Shown here piece by piece: positions 62,717 through 64,000 of a stretch of DNA of 64,000 nucleotides. Below the pieces are notes generated by a model that worked only from the letters and a program-made list of their open reading frames with translations, was not told where the DNA came from and made no database searches. Location: NCBI GenBank assembly GCA_964608265.1, contig CAZSNP010000018.1:9554-73553 (forward strand), written 5' to 3'. The number at the start of each line of letters is the position of its first letter. The first letter of the stretch is position 1. A program made the translations under genes and the position numbers. The stretch comes from JANWXR01 sp964608265 (GTDB taxonomy: Bacteria > Chloroflexota > Anaerolineae > Anaerolineales > UBA6663).

Positions 62717-63124
62717 ATGGCACCCCGTAAACAAACTGAAATTTCTTTAGCGGAAAAACTGACGCTGTTGCGCGACCGGGGTGAGCGGGCGGGTCTGCCG
62801 GTGACCCTGCGGGCGATCGCGACCGCGACCGACGAGTCGTTCGCGAATATCCGCGCCATCCTGATCGGCCAGAACGCCAATCCCGGCCTGCGGACGCTGA
62901 CGGCGCTGGCCGAGTATTTCGGCACCGACCTGGGTTATTTCGCCTGCAAGACCCAGGCGGATTGTGAGCGCTATCTCGATCGCGTCGCTGCTGAACAGGC
63001 GCTGTCCAGAGTCGCGTTGCGGGCCAAAGAGCTTTCCCCCAAGGGCGTCGAAAGCGTGCTCAGCATGATTGACTTCATGTTGGAGGAGCAGCGCAAAGGT
63101 AAATCCGGGAAGGGCAAGGAATAG
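62717..63124 (+). CDS. XRE-family transcriptional regulator
   Basis: The 135-residue protein has an N-terminal XRE-type HTH (LAEKLTLLRDRGERAGLPVT, then IATATDESFANIRAILIGQN, LRTLTALAEYFGTDLGYF) and a helical C-terminal part. GAGGAGG precedes the ATG, and a TATAGT (62682-62687) may be its -10. As the last gene of the element it may repress element functions such as parAB or recombinase. Confidence 0.85.
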   Translation: MAPRKQTEISLAEKLTLLRDRGERAGLPVTLRAIATATDESFANIRAILIGQNANPGLRTLTALAEYFGTDLGYFACKTQADCERYLDRVAAEQALSRVALRAKELSPKGVESVLSMIDFMLEEQRKGKSGKGKE

Positions 63125-63168
63125 AGACCCGGCCCCATTGTGGATAAGCGAGGCTCCATCGGCCGGCG

Positions 63169-63984
63169 TCAATCCAAATCGAGGGGGCTGAGGGTACCGC
63201 GGATCATGGCCCGGATGCCAGTGACCAGGGCGTATCCACGCATCGCGGCTGACGGCCGAGGCCGTTGCGCGATGACATCGTAACCCTGTCGGCGGATGGC
63301 GCCTAAGTAGGCGCGATAGACGGCAGCCCCCAACCCCACCGCCCAATTGGCGGGCGCGGCCAACATCTTAATCCCAGGCCAGGCTTCACAATAGTATCCA
63401 TCCGCCAACCGCGCCAACGCGCGAACCAACGCCCGCACGCGGACATTGCCGGCAGCCTGCGGCAGATCCGTTTCACTTACCCCGGCCTCGGCCAGATCAT
63501 TCAGCGGCAGGTAAAGCCTTCCGTGCTCAAAGTCCTCGCGCACGTCCCGCAGGATGTTTGTCAATTGAAGAGCCAGGCCCAACTTGACAGCCAGCGGCGC
63601 CGCCTGCGCGAAGGTGACACCGGGCTGCAGGCCCACGATCGGCGTAATCATCAAGCCGGCGGTCGAGGCCACCTGGTAGCAATAGCTTTCCAAATCTGAC
63701 CGGGTTTCAAAACGCCGTTGCTCGGCGTCGAGGGCGATCCCGGCCAGTAGATCGCGGACCAGGTCGGCGTTGATGGTATAGCGGTTTCGCAGATCGGCCC
63801 AGGCGAGCAACACCGGGTCGGTCTGCTCGGAGGCTGGACGCAACGCCTCCGCGCACCAGGCGCGGAGTTGATCGGGTGCATAGCCATGCACGTCGACCAA
63901 ATCATCGGCGGTACGAAAGAAACAATAGGCGACCCGCAGCGCGCGGCGCTGTGCGGTCGGTGGGAATTGTACTGCTGACGCCAC
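63169..63984 (-). pseudogene. Phytoene/squalene synthase gene, 5' end replaced by transposase sequence
   Basis: The product has both Asp-rich motifs (RTADDLVD and NILRDVREDFEHGRLYLP) and the family C-terminus, so it is a head-to-head prenyl-diphosphate condensing enzyme (phytoene synthase CrtB or HpnC/D type). Recognisable homology starts at PPTAQRRALRVAYCFF. About 25 residues that normally precede it (the SFYLASL region) are missing, and the upstream bases encode the end of an IS3-type transposase in another frame. GTG 63984 lies in transposase DNA. The gene is probably inactivated or N-terminally altered. Confidence 0.75.
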
Positions 63985-64000
63985 TGTTCAATGACCACCG
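63945..64000 (-). mobile_element. IS3-type transposase C-terminal fragment
   Basis: The minus-strand frame entering from the right edge reads VIEQWRQQYNSHRPHSA, the conserved end of the IS3/IS481-type DDE integrase core (YNxxRPHSAL). It then runs out of family resemblance where phytoene synthase homology begins. The rest of the insertion sequence lies beyond the window. Confidence 0.75.

Overview
The window is GC-rich, gene-dense chromosomal DNA from a draft bacterial genome; a 100-N scaffold gap lies at 2908-3007. Several traits suggest a Chloroflexota (Chloroflexi-like) bacterium: secreted proteins with short YLPLL / FLPLV motifs next to a membrane-leading or C-terminal segment, Thr-Pro-rich linkers, an apparently frameshifted chelatase I/D gene, many promoters whose -10 box lies about 10 nt before the start codon (leaderless mRNAs), and dispersed palindromic repeats. 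This placement is an inference from style, not a phylogenetic result.

Core region, 1-39.5 kb. It holds ordinary housekeeping genes: the end of a metal P-type ATPase, tRNA-Ser(GGA), a chlI/chlD-type chelatase gene with an A10 slippery site, a pyrophosphate-type phosphofructokinase, a RIO1-like kinase behind a leader peptide and hairpin, an MFS transporter, a long minus-strand block (exported beta-sandwich protein, stand-alone protease propeptide, subtilase, two glycosyltransferases, thioesterase, exported DNRLRE-like protein), folC-lon, an SDR, mfd, pth, an ECF sigma factor with degV, miaB, a receiver-domain protein, a Ser/Thr kinase-STAND fusion, an exported glycosidase-like protein, lspA, rluD, a nitrilase homologue without its catalytic Cys, and threonine aldolase.

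Accessory region, 39.5-63.1 kb. It starts at tRNA-Asp(GTC), where a large serine recombinase reads into the 3' half of the tRNA gene. Next comes a diversity-generating retroelement (DGR) of unusual layout: reverse transcriptase and Avd genes are divergent from a single CATATG, one template repeat (44811-44944) lies beside them, and two inward-facing target genes flank the cassette. Both targets end in a formylglycine-generating-enzyme-type C-type lectin fold carrying a variable repeat. One has TIR and NACHT-like NTPase domains, the other DUF4062 and STAND NTPase domains. Variable-repeat differences fall on template adenines (15 of 15 in VR1, 20 of 21 in VR2). The second target carries an in-frame amber codon in place of a conserved Trp just before its variable domain. 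These proteins look like diversified immune or conflict sensors.

The rest of the accessory region resembles a plasmid or integrative-element backbone: RadC, a HExxH-VWA protein with a MoxR-like AAA ATPase, CHC2/Toprim primase, SSB, a Cas4/RecB-like nuclease, a Rad52/22-like annealing protein, small proteins, then a noncoding tract with paired covarying hairpins and three parS-like sites, followed by parA, parB and an XRE regulator. No capsid, conjugation or clear replication-initiator gene is visible, and I did not find the distal attachment site. The window ends in a phytoene synthase gene whose 5' end is fused to an IS3-type transposase fragment.
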